NCBI GenBank assembly: GCA_003488465.1
Contig: DNLN01000110.1
Span: 1-13,291 of the forward strand
DNA length: 13,291 nt
Reading direction: 5' to 3'
From: Sutterella sp.
GTDB taxonomy: Bacteria > Pseudomonadota > Gammaproteobacteria > Burkholderiales > Burkholderiaceae_F
Notes under the pieces: model-generated
What the model was told of the DNA's origin: nothing
Databases searched by the model: none
Seen by the model: the letters and a program-made list of their open reading frames with translations, nothing else
Shown here: piece after piece, positions 1 to 6,487 of the stretch
How the letters are laid out: the number at the start of each line of letters is the position of its first letter
Numbering within the stretch: position 1 is the stretch's first letter
Translations under genes and position numbers: made by a program

Positions 1-1
1 C

Positions 2-253
2 CGCCACTACCGAGTGACCGATGTGGCCGAGGGCAAGGCCGTGATGGACGCCAACCATCCGCTTGCAGGCTGGACGCTGCGGTTCGACGTCAAGGTGCTC
101 GACGTTGAGCAGCCCGACGGGGACAAGGTCGGCAGCGACGATGTCGTCGTGCCCGGATTCCTTGGATTTGCCGACAAGATCATTGACGACGAGCAGGACG
201 ACGGCCCGGACGAGGAGGCCGAACTCAACCGGCGCCTTGGCGGCGGCGCCTGA
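2..253 (+). CDS. FKBP-type peptidyl-prolyl isomerase, SlyD-like (C-terminal part)
   Basis: This is the C-terminal 83 residues of a gene that starts before the window; the frame is open from base 2. The peptide begins RHYRVTD and carries DANHPLAGWTLRFDVKVLDV, which matches the last strands of SlyD/FkpB-type FKBP domains (usual form: D-x-NHPLAG-x-x-L-x-F-x-V-x-V). These enzymes catalyse cis-trans isomerisation of prolyl bonds and act as chaperones. The domain is followed by about 45 residues rich in Asp and Glu and ending GGGA. SlyD proteins often have a long tail, but it is usually His- and Cys-rich for metal binding, and no such residues occur here. A GTG at 14 is only an internal valine. The next gene follows on the same strand after a 62-base gap, so the two may be cotranscribed. 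Confidence 0.8.
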   Translation, partial: RHYRVTDVAEGKAVMDANHPLAGWTLRFDVKVLDVEQPDGDKVGSDDVVVPGFLGFADKIIDDEQDDGPDEEAELNRRLGGGA

Positions 254-315
254 AGGCGGCTCGGATAAAATTCCCTTTTGTATCGATGGACCAACAAGAA
301 AGGACGGGATTAAGC

Positions 316-537
316 ATGACGCTTCGCCAAGATGAAACCGATGTCAACTTTCTCACCCTCAAGCCCGAGGATCTTGAGAGCGCGGCCAAGGCTCTGCGTG
401 ACGAGCTTGACGCCAACAAGCGCGCCTGGGAGCGCACGCTCTGGGTGCTTGACTACGCAAGGAAGACCTACCCGGAGGATCACAAGCTGATCGAGGCACT
501 CGACACCATCCGCCATCATCTCGCCCGCCGCGTCTAA
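316..537 (+). CDS. Small hypothetical protein, 73 aa
   Basis: I do not recognise this protein. It is hydrophilic, with no signal peptide or membrane segment. It looks mainly alpha-helical: charged stretches such as LKPEDLESAAKALRDEL are followed by a helix with two Trp (RAWERTLWVLDYARK), and it ends in a basic tail, HHLARRV. I chose the ATG at 316 because AAGAAAGGA lies about 12 bases upstream. The in-frame ATG at 286 would add ten residues but has no Shine-Dalgarno sequence. The gene sits 62 bases after the SlyD-like gene on the same strand. No clear terminator follows: the T-run near 595-602 is not preceded by a convincing stem. Confidence 0.6.
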   Translation: MTLRQDETDVNFLTLKPEDLESAAKALRDELDANKRAWERTLWVLDYARKTYPEDHKLIEALDTIRHHLARRV

Positions 538-602
538 CCGGCGCGAGGCTTTTCGGGGCCAGAAGGCGCAGACGCCAGAAGCGCTCTGATCTCGTTTTTT
601 TT

Positions 603-635
603 CGGCCGCAGTTTCTCTTGCCGGAACTGCGGCCG
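603..635. repeat. Perfect 11-bp inverted repeat around the -35 region
   Basis: CGGCCGCAGTT (603-613) and AACTGCGGCCG (625-635) are exact reverse complements with an 11-base spacer. The right arm fills part of the spacer of the promoter at 619-648 and the -35 lies in the loop, so a bound repressor could block it. A run of eight T precedes the left arm. For a + strand terminator the T-run would have to follow the stem, and on the - strand the stem is followed by A's, so an operator fits better than a terminator. Confidence 0.5.
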
Positions 636-648
636 CTGCATCTATAAT
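619..648 (+). promoter_or_regulatory. Sigma-70-like promoter for the lipoprotein gene
   Basis: TTGCCG (619-624, four of six consensus positions) is followed after 18 bases by a perfect TATAAT (643-648). Transcription would start near 655 and give a leader of roughly 357 bases before the lipoprotein ATG at 1013. This is the best -35/-10 pair I found in the window. Confidence 0.6.
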
Positions 649-654
649 CCGCGA

Positions 655-1012
655 TAGCTCAGCCGCTTTGCAAAAGGATAGCGGCACGTCCAGGAGGCGG
701 CTCGCACCCGCCGGAGACGGAGCGACGATTTCAGGCCGCGCCAGCTTACATTTTTCGTGTGCATGGGAGTGCGGGGCATCCGAGAATGCCCGACCGCCCC
801 AGCCCAAGCTTCAGCCTTAGCCCAATTTGGCTGCGTGCCGCTGTTTGCAGGGATCGCTGTTCGGGAACGCGTATTCCTTCGTCCCTCATTGCGTACTCCT
901 TTTCAAGAGAACAGGCGTCTCGCGCTTTTGTCGCGATCAGGCGCCCGGAAGTCTTTGTCTTTTGCAGTTTCTGCGGCAAAGCGAGGTTTTTGCGCAGAAC
1001 GAAGGAAAAACC
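655..1012 (+). other. Long untranslated leader with several hairpins
   Basis: Between the predicted transcription start and the lipoprotein gene there are about 357 bases with no convincing gene on the + strand. Possible stems are CCGCT/AGCGG (663-667 with 680-684), GGCGG/CCGCC (696-700 with 708-712), a perfect 6-bp stem GGGCAT/ATGCCC (774-779 with 786-791), and a TTTGCAG...CTGC..CAAA hairpin just before the ribosome binding site. No conserved sequence of 6S RNA, RNase P RNA, tmRNA or a common riboswitch is recognisable. The region could be a structured 5' leader or hold a small RNA. Confidence 0.3.
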
Positions 1013-1525
1013 ATGCACACGAAAACAGCACTTGCAGCGGCGGCGGCCGCACTGATTCTTTGCGCCTGCGGCACGCCGTACGGATCCTATGGCTTGCTGG
1101 GAGGCTACACCGAGACTCAGCTTGGCGAGAACGTCTGGCAGGTGACGTTCGAGAGCAACGGCTACACCACTCAGGCAACGACGGTGCGCTACGCAATGCT
1201 GCGCTGCGCCGAGCTCACGCTCGAGCAGGGCTACCGGTACTTTGCCATCATCAACAAGGATGCGTATTCGCAGGCGGCCGGCGTGATGAGCTCGGGAAGT
1301 TTTAACGCCACGAGCAATCGGATGGGCAATACGATGTACACGAACGGGAGTATGTCGGGACTCTCGGCCATGATCAGCTATCCCACCGCCGACCAGACGA
1401 TCATGATGTTCCATGAGAAGCCCGAGGGCGTGCTCTCGTACGATGCGCTCATCACCTGCCGCTCGATCGGGGAGAAGGCGGGCGTCACCTGCAGCACGCT
1501 CAAGCCGAAGGACAAGCAGCAGTAG
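1013..1525 (+). CDS. CC0125/CC1285-type lipoprotein
   Basis: A 170-residue envelope lipoprotein of unknown function. The start is the ATG at 1013, with GAAGGA six bases upstream. The frame stays open upstream, but the signal sequence begins only here. Residues 1-18 form a lipoprotein signal (MHTKTALAAAAAALILCA) with lipobox LCAC, so Cys19 would be lipidated. Residue +2 is Gly, so there is no Asp inner-membrane retention signal and outer-membrane sorting is likely. The mature part contains GGYTETQLGENVWQV followed by NGYTT and LRCAELTLEQGYRYF, which matches the conserved core of the CC0125/CC1285 family. The C-terminus is Lys- and Gln-rich (KPKDKQQ). It appears to be a single-gene unit between the promoter at 619-648 and the hairpin at 1543-1573. 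Confidence 0.8.
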   Translation: MHTKTALAAAAAALILCACGTPYGSYGLLGGYTETQLGENVWQVTFESNGYTTQATTVRYAMLRCAELTLEQGYRYFAIINKDAYSQAAGVMSSGSFNATSNRMGNTMYTNGSMSGLSAMISYPTADQTIMMFHEKPEGVLSYDALITCRSIGEKAGVTCSTLKPKDKQQ

Positions 1526-1542
1526 GGCGAGAAGGATGAGGA

Positions 1543-1573
1543 GCCGCCCCGGCTTTACCGAGCCGGGGCGGGC
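1543..1573 (+). terminator. GC-rich hairpin after the lipoprotein gene
   Basis: CCGCCCCGGCT (1544-1554) and AGCCGGGGCGG (1561-1571) pair perfectly over 11 bp around a 6-base loop, 18 bases after the stop codon. No T-run follows, so it is a weak intrinsic terminator at best, or a 3'-end stabilising hairpin. Confidence 0.5.
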
Positions 1574-1647
1574 GTTACGGATTCTGTGATACGAAGTCAG
1601 AAGAGCCTCTACAATGCAGTTCAAGGTTGTTTTGGCTATCGGCTGCC

Positions 1648-3486
1648 ATGTCCAGAATTTCCGCCCGACTCACGAGAGCGCTCCTTGCCGTGCTTTGCTG
1701 CGCGATTGCCGCCGCGCAGCCCTTTGCGTCCGATGAGGCGAGGGGCGACGTCCTTCGCATCGGCATCTCGTCCTTTACGCAATCCAATCCGAACAATCCC
1801 GTCATTGAGCAGACGATCGCCGAGCTCTACGCAAGGCTGGGCAGGCAGCGCCTGCGCATCGAGCGGCTCACGCTGCCCGAGCTCGAGTCCGCCGTGCGAG
1901 CCGGGCGGCTCGACTTTTTCCTTTCAAGCAGCGGCTTTTATCGACGGATGCTCTCCCACGGCGTAAAGGACCTTGCGACCTTGGTCAGTCCCCCCTTCAA
2001 CAACCCCAACACGCAGGAGGCCTCCACGATCATCGTGCGCGCCGACCGGGCGGAGATCCAGGAGCTTGCGGACCTCCGGGGCCTCACTGTCGCCGCGAAC
2101 CTTGAGGAGAGCTTTTCCGGGTTTCAGATCGGACTAGCGGAATTCGCCCGTCTGACGGCAAATCCCGAGACGTTCTTCTCGCGGCGGCATTTTGTCGGCC
2201 GGCGCATGGAGACCGTGATCGAGCGCGTGCTTGCCGGACGGGAGGATGCGGGAATCCTTCGGCGGTGCTTTCTCGAGGAGTATGCCGCAGCCCACCCGGA
2301 CTTCTCCCTGAATGCCGTCCGGGTGCTCAACGAAAAGGGGCCGCATCCGTGCCGCTACTCCACGGACCTCTACCCGAACTGGTCGTTTTCGGCGACCGCG
2401 CAGAGCGATTTCCGCCAGACGCGTGAGCTGCTCGCCGTCGTGCTGGGAATGAAGCCCACCGAGGACGGCATGTACTGGAGCGTCGCTACGGACTTCAGTA
2501 AGGTCGATGCGCTCATGCGCAGCTTGAGGATCGGCCCCTACGAATTCTTGCGGCAATGGAACTGGAAGCGGTTACTTGTTGACTACTGGCCGGCTGCGGC
2601 GTTGGTTGTCCTGTTGCTCGCGGGACTTGCGGTGCACGGCGTGCTCACCGAGCGCACCGTGCAGCGCAGAACGCAGGAGCTGCAGGTGTCGCTCTTGGCG
2701 CAGGAGCGGCTTGCCGAAGAGTCGGAGGCCGTGCACCAGCGCCTGTACCAGATGCAAAAGCTCGGAACCGTGGGAGAGATTTCGAGTCTGCTCGTGCATG
2801 AACTCGGGCAGCCCGTTGGAGCGATCCGTCTGTATGTCGTCTCGCTCATCCGCATGCTCGAGCGCGGGCGGGGGGACCCGGAAAAAATTCGCGCCGCGCT
2901 GCAGACGGTGCGCGGCGAGGTCGAGCGCGTGGAGGGCATCGTCGAGCGCGTGCGCTCCTACGTAAAGGGCAAGAAGACCGAATCGGTGGAGATTGATCTC
3001 GCGCAGGCCGCCAAGCGTGCCGCGGACTTTGCCGCGCATTACCGGCAAAAGGGAGCGGCGCTCGTGCTGGACCTCGAACCCGATGTCCGCATCCTTGGCG
3101 ACCGGGTCGATGTGGAGCTTGCGCTGCTCAATCTCCTGAAGAACGCCTTTGAAGCGGCGCTCAACTCGCCCGCTCCGGCGGTCGCGGTTGCCGTGCGCAG
3201 GGATCGTGACGGCAAGCGGGCGCGGGTGATCATCTCCGACAACGGCCCGAGGCTCTCGGAAAAGGAGTTTGCGAGCGTGAGCGAAGTGTTCCACAGCACC
3301 AAGGCCGGAGGCCTTGGACTCGGGCTTTCGATCGTGCGATCGATCGTCGAGCGGCACGGCGGCAATCTGGGCATCGGACGGGGACAGGGTGACGGGCTCG
3401 TTGTCGAGCTCTACTTTCCGCTTCTGGCGCATCGTTCGAAGGCGCTGGGAATGAGTGACCGGGTTCCGGACAAAGGAGGAGCGTGA
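1648..3486 (+). CDS. PhnD-domain sensor histidine kinase, TtrS-like (module 1)
   Basis: A 612-residue inner-membrane histidine kinase. Residues 1 to about 30 are a signal peptide (RALLAVLCCAIAAAQPFA). Residues about 35-300 form a periplasmic phosphonate-binding-protein-like domain as in the tetrathionate sensor TtrS, with LRIGISSF near its start and STDLYP near its end. A membrane segment follows at about 314-334, then a coiled linker. The phospho-accepting His is His384 in LLVHELGQP. The ATPase domain has its N box at Asn495-Asn499 (NLLKN), DNGPRLS at 531 and GLGLGLS near 555. No HAMP or PAS domain is seen. An in-frame TTG at 1627 is possible, but the ATG at 1648 gives a more typical signal peptide; neither has a strong Shine-Dalgarno sequence. 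The periplasmic part has only two cysteines, Cys207 and Cys235. The stop overlaps the regulator's ATG (TGATG). The ligand is unknown and is presumably the acceptor reduced by the flavoprotein at 4247. Confidence 0.85.
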   Translation: MSRISARLTRALLAVLCCAIAAAQPFASDEARGDVLRIGISSFTQSNPNNPVIEQTIAELYARLGRQRLRIERLTLPELESAVRAGRLDFFLSSSGFYRRMLSHGVKDLATLVSPPFNNPNTQEASTIIVRADRAEIQELADLRGLTVAANLEESFSGFQIGLAEFARLTANPETFFSRRHFVGRRMETVIERVLAGREDAGILRRCFLEEYAAAHPDFSLNAVRVLNEKGPHPCRYSTDLYPNWSFSATAQSDFRQTRELLAVVLGMKPTEDGMYWSVATDFSKVDALMRSLRIGPYEFLRQWNWKRLLVDYWPAAALVVLLLAGLAVHGVLTERTVQRRTQELQVSLLAQERLAEESEAVHQRLYQMQKLGTVGEISSLLVHELGQPVGAIRLYVVSLIRMLERGRGDPEKIRAALQTVRGEVERVEGIVERVRSYVKGKKTESVEIDLAQAAKRAADFAAHYRQKGAALVLDLEPDVRILGDRVDVELALLNLLKNAFEAALNSPAPAVAVAVRRDRDGKRARVIISDNGPRLSEKEFASVSEVFHSTKAGGLGLGLSIVRSIVERHGGNLGIGRGQGDGLVVELYFPLLAHRSKALGMSDRVPDKGGA

Positions 3487-4109
3487 TGGCATCCCGCAAA
3501 AACGAGCAGCAGCCCCTGGTGCGCATTGTCGATGACGATCCGGGATTGCGCGGAGCGCTTGTGTTTCTGCTCGAAAACGAGGGCTACGAAGTGGCCGCCT
3601 TCGCCGATGCGGCAAGTTTCCTGAAGAGCGAGCAGGCATCCCGCCCGGGGTGCCTTGTGAGCGACATCCGGATGCCGGGGATGACGGGCCTTGAGCTGCA
3701 GCGCGAGCTCAAGAGCCGCGGCAATCCCATTCCGATCATCTTTCTTACGGCCTTTGCCGAGGTTGACATGGCGGTCGAGGGGCTCAAAAGCGGCGCCGTG
3801 GACTTTTTGCAAAAGCCCGTGCACGAAGAGCGGCTGCTGGGGGCCGTGGAGGCCGCAATCAATGCGGACCGCAGAGCCCGGCAGGGGCTTCCGGCTCGCG
3901 AGGAGATCGAGATGCGGCTTCGCACGCTCACCGAGCGCGAGCGGCAGATCGTCGCGCTGGCGCGCCAGGGACTTGCCAATCCCGTGATCGGCGAGCGGCT
4001 GGGAATCGGGCTTCGAACGGTGAAGTTCCACCGTGCAAGTGCGTACAGAAAACTGGGCGTGCACACGGCCGAGGAACTCTCCGAGCTGCTCCTGGAGCAG
4101 GCCTCGTGA
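3486..4109 (+). CDS. LuxR/FixJ-type response regulator, TtrR-like (module 1)
   Basis: A 207-residue transcriptional regulator and the cognate partner of the preceding kinase. Receiver domain at residues 10-125: acidic pocket DDD at 16-18, phospho-acceptor Asp60 in SDIRMPGMTG, Thr88 in FLTAF and Lys110 in QKP. The C-terminal LuxR-type helix-turn-helix covers about 145-205 (LTERERQIVALARQG, then GLRTVKFHRASAYRKLG). I chose the ATG at 3486 because AAAGGAGGA lies six bases upstream. The GTG at 3483 is only three bases from the SD. The A of the start codon is shared with the kinase's TGA stop, so the pair is translationally coupled. Its likely target is the promoter of the flavoprotein-cytochrome pair that starts 137 bases downstream. 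Confidence 0.88.
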   Translation: MASRKNEQQPLVRIVDDDPGLRGALVFLLENEGYEVAAFADAASFLKSEQASRPGCLVSDIRMPGMTGLELQRELKSRGNPIPIIFLTAFAEVDMAVEGLKSGAVDFLQKPVHEERLLGAVEAAINADRRARQGLPAREEIEMRLRTLTERERQIVALARQGLANPVIGERLGIGLRTVKFHRASAYRKLGVHTAEELSELLLEQAS

Positions 4110-4246
4110 GGCCCGCTTGACCTGCGGCAAAGGGATTAACACCTCACGCACGCCACAATCGGCGGCATCAATGGAGCTCTGCCGGATCGGGCAGTGTCTG
4201 TCCTGCGGCGCTTTCCGTTGGCCCGAATATTTTCTGGAGGACGAAG
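4110..4246 (+). promoter_or_regulatory. Gap before the flavoprotein gene, likely control region of module 1
   Basis: These 137 bases separate the two-component genes from the reductase. They contain an inverted repeat CTGCC/GGCAG (4179-4183 with 4190-4194) and an AT-rich patch GAATATTTT near 4225-4233, just before the strong ribosome binding site GGAGG (4236-4240). No convincing -35/-10 pair is visible. The gap suggests that the reductase has its own regulated promoter, separate from the sensor genes. This is inferred from spacing only. Confidence 0.3.
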
Positions 4247-5851
4247 ATGGAAAAGACGATGACTTCCCGCCGCAATCTGCTCAAGGGTGCTGCCGCCGCC
4301 GCGATGACCGCTCCGGTCGGCATGGCAAGCGCCCTGGAAGTGAAGAACCCGGCCAGCATCCGCTGGACCAAGACCGCCGAAGTCGTGGTTCTGGGCTACG
4401 GCAACTCCGGCACGAATGCCGCCATCGCCGCCAAGGACGCCGGCGCGAGCGTGCTCATTCTCGAAAAGCTTGATGTGGGCGGCGGCAACGTATCGGTTTC
4501 CGCCGGCGGCTTCGTCGTGCCGACTGACGAGAAGGAATATTACGAATTCCAGAAAGCGCTCTACGAACTCTCCCGCTCCGAGTGGGATCCCGAACTGCTA
4601 CGCATCTTCTGCCACGAGTCGATGACCCTGGACAAGTACGTCAAGAGCCTTGATCCCAATGTCGAAATGTTCGTCTACGGTCACGCCGGCTATCAGCAGC
4701 TGCCGGGCGCCGGCTGCGTGAACAAACTCTCGCCGCGCAAGGTCCCCGGAAAGAAGGGCGGCGACAGGCTCTTCGGCATCTTTGAGCGCGCCTGCCGCGC
4801 CCGCAACATTCCGGTGCTCTTCAATACGCCCGCCCGCCGCCTCATCACCCGCGCCGGCGAGGTGATCGGCGTCGAGGCCCTGCAAAACGGCAAGCCGATC
4901 TGCGTGCGCGCCACCAAGGCGGTCATCATCTGCACGGGCGGCTTCCAGTGCAATCCTGATCTCATGAAGAACTACATCTACGGCAACCCGATGAGCTTCC
5001 TCGGCAGTCCCGGCCACACGGGCGACGGCCTGTTGATGGCTCAGGGCGTGGGCGCCGCGCTCTGGCACATGAACTCGGTGTCCGCCCCCCTTGGCGTGCA
5101 GGTTCCGGGCGTGAAGGCCGGCATGGCCCTGGTCACCCGCCAGCCCGCATTCATCTGGGTCGACCAGGACGGCCGCCGCTTTGTCAATGAGAAGAAGCTC
5201 GACTACCACTGCTCGTGGATGAGCGTGAACGTCTTTGACGCGATCCGCCACCGCTATCCGCGCATTCCGTGCTACATGATCATGGATTCGACCTACATTG
5301 AGGCCGGCCCCATCATGAGCGCCGGTGCCTCGGGCTACGCGATCAACCGCGAGAACTATGTCTGGAGCAAGGACAACAGCAAGGAAATCGCAAGCGGCGT
5401 CATCATCAAGGCAGACACGATCGAAGAGCTGGCCAGGAAGCTCGGCATGCCCGATCCGTCCGTGCTCGTCGCTCAGGTCGAGCGCTGGAACAAGGACTTC
5501 AAGACCGAGGGAATCGACACCGAGTACGGCCGCACCGTGACCGCCGACCCGAAGATGAAGGCCGTGTTCATCGGCCGCGATGTGAAGGCCTGGTCCGCCC
5601 CGATCGAAAAGGGGCCGTTCTACGCCATGAAGCTCGTTCCGGTGATGTACCACACGATGGGCGGCCCGAAGAAGTCCGTCAGGGCCGAAGTCGTCGATCC
5701 GTTCGGCAAGCCGATTCCGCGCCTGTACGTGGCAGGCGAGCTCGGCTCGACCTGGGGCCTGACCTATCAGGGCGCCTGCGCCAATGCCGATGCCATCATC
5801 TTCGGCAGAATCGCCGGCCGGAATGCCGCCAAACTGAAGGCCTGGAAGTAG
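4247..5851 (+). CDS. Tat-exported FAD-dependent reductase, flavocytochrome c flavin-subunit family (module 1)
   Basis: A 534-residue periplasmic flavoprotein of the fumarate reductase/urocanate reductase family (FAD_binding_2). The ATG at 4247 has GGAGG six bases upstream. The Tat signal is SRRNLLKG (7-14), then an Ala-rich stretch to about residue 30. The FAD site is GYGNSG (50-55) with ribose-binding Glu73. A GDG motif lies in GHTGDG, with RRFVNE ending at Glu315, YHTMGG around His469, and a C-terminal AGELGST...FGRIAG FAD signature. Aligned by memory to Shewanella FccA, the His365 position is lost (SAPLG replaces AHPT), Thr377/Glu378 are Ala/Leu, the proton-donor Arg402 position is Asp319, and Arg544 is Tyr507 (YQG instead of RLG). 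The C4-dicarboxylate pocket is therefore not conserved, and the substrate is probably not fumarate. There is no CXXCH in the chain; electrons would come from the tetraheme cytochrome encoded next. Confidence 0.87.
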   Translation: MEKTMTSRRNLLKGAAAAAMTAPVGMASALEVKNPASIRWTKTAEVVVLGYGNSGTNAAIAAKDAGASVLILEKLDVGGGNVSVSAGGFVVPTDEKEYYEFQKALYELSRSEWDPELLRIFCHESMTLDKYVKSLDPNVEMFVYGHAGYQQLPGAGCVNKLSPRKVPGKKGGDRLFGIFERACRARNIPVLFNTPARRLITRAGEVIGVEALQNGKPICVRATKAVIICTGGFQCNPDLMKNYIYGNPMSFLGSPGHTGDGLLMAQGVGAALWHMNSVSAPLGVQVPGVKAGMALVTRQPAFIWVDQDGRRFVNEKKLDYHCSWMSVNVFDAIRHRYPRIPCYMIMDSTYIEAGPIMSAGASGYAINRENYVWSKDNSKEIASGVIIKADTIEELARKLGMPDPSVLVAQVERWNKDFKTEGIDTEYGRTVTADPKMKAVFIGRDVKAWSAPIEKGPFYAMKLVPVMYHTMGGPKKSVRAEVVDPFGKPIPRLYVAGELGSTWGLTYQGACANADAIIFGRIAGRNAAKLKAWK

Positions 5852-5974
5852 TTGTGCCGCCGGGCGCGGGGCCTTGAGCCTTGCGTCCGGGCATAAGGAT
5901 TCTTTCAAGCAGCTAGTGGCCGGAACGGGGGTTCCCTTGTACCGGCCGCATGCCATTTTCCTGGAGCTTATCGG

Positions 5975-6313
5975 ATGACCGCACGGTTATATGTTTGCCT
6001 CGCTTCGGTTCTCTTTGCGCTTTCGGCCCAGACCTTTGCCGCGGACGCATTCCTTGCCGACCGCCACCAAGCGAAGGGCCTGAAGTGCGACGCCTGTCAC
6101 ACAGCCGACCCCGCCAAGGGCGTGACGCTCGAGACATGCCTCAAGTGCCATGGCGGAACGTACCAGAAGCTTGCCGCGTCAACCAGAAAGGGCGAGGTCA
6201 ACTTCCACGAAACGCACATGGGGGACACGCCCTGCTCGGAATGCCACAAGGGTCACAAGGCCTCTAGTCTCGTCTGCAACGAATGCCATGATCTGAAGGT
6301 GAAGGTGCCTTAA
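5975..6313 (+). CDS. Tetraheme cytochrome c subunit (module 1)
   Basis: A 112-residue periplasmic electron carrier. The ATG at 5975 has GGAG eight bases upstream. Residues 1-22 are a Sec signal peptide (LASVLFALSAQTFA). There are four CXXCH heme c sites at 38-42 (CDACH), 55-59 (CLKCH), 87-91 (CSECH) and 101-105 (CNECH). Further His residues (31, 78, 81, 94) could be distal ligands. The pattern and length match the N-terminal tetraheme domain of flavocytochrome c fumarate reductases (Cytochrom_c3_2 type), here as a separate protein. It lies 123 bases after the flavoprotein stop on the same strand, so it is most likely that enzyme's electron-donating partner, receiving electrons from a quinol dehydrogenase encoded elsewhere. 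Of the paired subunits in the window, it lies the furthest from its flavoprotein. Confidence 0.9.
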   Translation: MTARLYVCLASVLFALSAQTFAADAFLADRHQAKGLKCDACHTADPAKGVTLETCLKCHGGTYQKLAASTRKGEVNFHETHMGDTPCSECHKGHKASSLVCNECHDLKVKVP

Positions 6314-6390
6314 GGGGAGCCTGACGGGATGCGGTAGAAATCCTGAGCGGATCCAGTTGGAGGACTTCAACCGAGCCCTCGTGACAAGCG

Positions 6391-6434
6391 AAAAAAATCC
6401 CCCGGCGGAGGCATCCAACAGCCTCAGCCGGGGG
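6391..6434 (-). terminator. Rho-independent terminator of the - strand arm
   Basis: A 14-bp stem with one mismatch (6399-6412 with 6421-6434) and an 8-base loop. Read on the - strand it ends in GCCGGGGGATTTTTTT, a classical GC stem plus U-tract. It ends the cytochrome-flavoprotein transcript coming from 8368. On the + strand no T-run follows, so it would not serve the cytochrome gene at 5975. Confidence 0.88.
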
Positions 6435-6447
6435 CGGAGTTCCCGAC

Positions 6448-6475
6448 GCGGCGGTCAGGGTTGGCCGGCCGCCGC
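6448..6475. repeat. Second hairpin directly after the flavoprotein stop
   Basis: GCGGCGG (6448-6454) pairs with CCGCCGC (6469-6475). It lies between the - strand stop codon at 6488 and the main terminator, so the transcript ends with two hairpins in a row. It may only stabilise the 3' end. Confidence 0.4.
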
Positions 6476-6487
6476 ACAGCGGGAAGA

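Noticed and set aside
286..315. Upstream ATG for the small hypothetical gene
   Set aside because: No Shine-Dalgarno sequence precedes it, while the ATG at 316 has AAGAAAGGA upstream.
655..1012. 6S RNA, RNase P RNA, tmRNA or a known riboswitch in the leader
   Set aside because: I looked for the conserved cores of these RNAs and found none; only generic hairpins are present.
1627..1647. TTG start for the module 1 kinase, seven codons upstream of the ATG
   Set aside because: AAGG abuts the TTG directly with no spacer, and the extension adds nothing to the signal peptide; the ATG at 1648 is simpler, although not certain.
4598..5956. A 452-codon open frame on the - strand opposite the module 1 flavoprotein
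   Set aside because: A GC-rich antisense shadow with no recognisable motif or ribosome binding site; the + strand frame is a clear flavoprotein.
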